7,470 nt of DNA from Desulfobulbaceae bacterium (GTDB taxonomy: Bacteria > Desulfobacterota > Desulfobulbia > Desulfobulbales > Desulfocapsaceae), in the NCBI GenBank assembly GCA_030599175.1, contig JAUVON010000128.1:1-7470 (forward strand), given 5' to 3'. The notes under the pieces were generated by a model. It worked only from the letters and a program-made list of their open reading frames with translations, had not been told where the DNA came from and did no database searches. Every line of letters starts with the position of its first letter. The first letter of the stretch is position 1. Position numbers and translations under genes: made by a program. Shown piece by piece: positions 6,437 to 7,470 of the stretch.

Positions 6437-7470
6437 ACTGGGGACAATGGCTTCTGGTGTCGATACTGCTCAGCTCGTTTATCCCCGGCATCATCATCTT
6501 TGGCCTGCCCGAGGAAAAACACCGGTTGCGCACTGTACTCAATATTTGTGGATCAATCGCTAAGATAGCATTGGTTCTGATCATGGATATTGGGGTTTAT
6601 TTTGGTCATATTTTTGAAATCCGATTGTCAATTGTACCAGGTGTGGAGCTGCTGTTAAATGGAGATCCACTGTCTGCCCTCTTTGCCACCTTGTCCAGTG
6701 TGCTCTGGCTGCTGACTACAGTCTATGCGGTGGGCTACCTTGAAGGATCCCCCAATCGCAGCCATTTTTTCGGCTATTTCAGTCTCTGTGTAACCGTAAC
6801 CATTGGTATCGCCCTGGCTGGAAACCTGATTACCTTTCTCCTGTTTTACGAAATGCTCACCTTGACCACCTATCCGCTGGTTATCCATCGAGGCACAGAA
6901 AAATCCCTGCGGGCTGGACGCAATTATCTTATCTATGCAATTGGCGGCGGCGCCGTCTTTCTTTTTGGTGTGGTTTCGCTACAGACTATTGTCGGACCTG
7001 TTGATTTTACAGCATCAGGATTCCCTTCTTCATTTGTTGACACTCATGCCACGATCCTGATTTTAATCTTTATTCTGCTGATAATCGGCGTTGGAGTAAA
7101 GGCCGCGCTTGTCCCCCTGCACGGTTGGCTGCCCCAGGCCATGGTGGCACCGGCACCGGTGAGTGCCCTGCTCCATGCGGTAGCGGTGGTCAAGGCCGGG
7201 GCCTTTGGTATTATTCGTATAGTCCTTGATGTATACGGCGCTCAAAATCTGCTTCTTCTTGGGGTTTTACCTCTGCTTGGCGGGGTTGCTGCCATCACCA
7301 TCCTCTACGGTTCTGTTCGTGCCTTGCAACAGGATGACCTCAAACGGCGGCTTGCCTTTTCCACCATCAGCCAGGTATCCTATATTGCTCTGGGCATGAG
7401 TCTGGTTGACCAGCCGCTTGCTGTCATTGGTGGTCTTGTTCACCTCGTGCACCAGGGGTTAATGAAAATA
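6433..7470 (+). CDS. Second MrpD/NuoM-like antiporter subunit, 3' end outside the window
   Basis: The frame is open from the ATG at 6433 to the right edge: 346 residues with no stop, so the gene is cut by the window. Helices begin at about 7-24 and 38-56. Channel residues are those of the proton-translocating family: Glu140 in FLLFYEML (135-142), Lys223 in GVGVKAALVPLHGWLP (219-234), Lys254 in AVVKAGAF (251-258), the APAPVSALLHA stretch (239-249), and Lys345 in HQGLMK (340-345) at the edge. It differs clearly from the preceding mrpD-like protein (PQAMVAPAPVS against PPAHANALAPVS), so it is an old paralogue, not a recent tandem copy. Its HGWLP.A..APAPVSALLHA wording is closer to NuoL/NuoM or MrpA than to MrpD/NuoN, so it may stand in for the missing NuoL-like half of MrpA. 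The full length, normally 480-650 residues, would decide. Confidence 0.9.
   Translation, partial: MNWGQWLLVSILLSSFIPGIIIFGLPEEKHRLRTVLNICGSIAKIALVLIMDIGVYFGHIFEIRLSIVPGVELLLNGDPLSALFATLSSVLWLLTTVYAVGYLEGSPNRSHFFGYFSLCVTVTIGIALAGNLITFLLFYEMLTLTTYPLVIHRGTEKSLRAGRNYLIYAIGGGAVFLFGVVSLQTIVGPVDFTASGFPSSFVDTHATILILIFILLIIGVGVKAALVPLHGWLPQAMVAPAPVSALLHAVAVVKAGAFGIIRIVLDVYGAQNLLLLGVLPLLGGVAAITILYGSVRALQQDDLKRRLAFSTISQVSYIALGMSLVDQPLAVIGGLVHLVHQGLMKI

Larger units (their letters stand above)
102..7470 (+). other. Single co-directional operon: protease plus Mrp/Mbh-type antiporter module
   Basis: All eight genes run in one direction. The junctions are ATGA at protease/mrpE, mrpE/mrpF, mrpG/MbhD-like, mrpB/mrpC and mrpD/second D; GTGA at mrpC/mrpD; a 20-base overlap at mrpF/mrpG; and a six-base gap at MbhD-like/mrpB. 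There is no room for an internal terminator or a conventional intergenic promoter, so one transcript and coupled translation are the simplest reading. The transcript continues past the right edge, and perhaps begins left of the window. Confidence 0.8.

Noticed and set aside
4584..7470. Part of a respiratory complex I (nuo) operon
   Set aside because: The K-like and N/M-like genes are homologous to complex I subunits, but they follow MrpE, F, G and B genes and carry MrpC- and MrpD-type motifs, so the Mrp/Mbh assignment is better.

Overview
The window looks like one stretch of a bacterial operon, read entirely on the + strand. It holds eight protein genes packed with almost no space between them. 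Base composition is near balanced. The protein families and their style (a Lon-related protease of the COG1067 type, and an Mrp/Mbh-type membrane module with a split MrpA) suggest a Gram-negative anaerobe, perhaps a sulfate- or sulfur-metabolising member of the Desulfobacterota. That placement is an inference from gene content and general impression; there is no rRNA or other marker gene to test it.

Layout. Bases 1-101 are either the tail of an upstream gene or a short leader. Bases 102-2498 encode a 798-residue Lon-related ATP-dependent protease with an intact Ser-Lys dyad but an unusual P-loop. Its stop codon overlaps the start of the next gene (ATGA). From there to the right edge lies a multi-subunit cation/proton antiporter module in the order MrpE, MrpF, MrpG, MbhD-like (DUF4040), a fused MbhE-like+MrpB protein, MrpC (NuoK-like), a complete MrpD/NuoN-like antiporter subunit, and a second MrpD/NuoM-like subunit cut by the window edge at codon 346. 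Six of the seven junctions downstream of the protease start are ATGA/GTGA overlaps or gaps of a few bases; the other, mrpF-mrpG, is a 20-base overlap.

How the genes work together. The small E, F, G, D, E/B and C subunits are the membrane scaffold that Mrp antiporters and archaeal Mbh/Mbs complexes share; the large D-type subunits carry the proton or cation channels. The NuoL-like front half of a classical MrpA is missing from the region seen, and the order E-F-G-(A C-terminal pieces)-B-C-D is the order of archaeal mbhA-H rather than of Bacillus mrpABCDEFG. The complex could be a stand-alone Na+/H+ antiporter built from several D-type subunits, or the ion-pumping arm of a larger redox enzyme whose catalytic genes lie beyond the right edge. 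The first gene's overlap with mrpE suggests that the protease is made together with the membrane complex, and may act in its quality control or turnover; no function in the complex has been shown.

No tRNA, rRNA, insertion sequence, CRISPR array, terminator or convincing internal promoter was seen.
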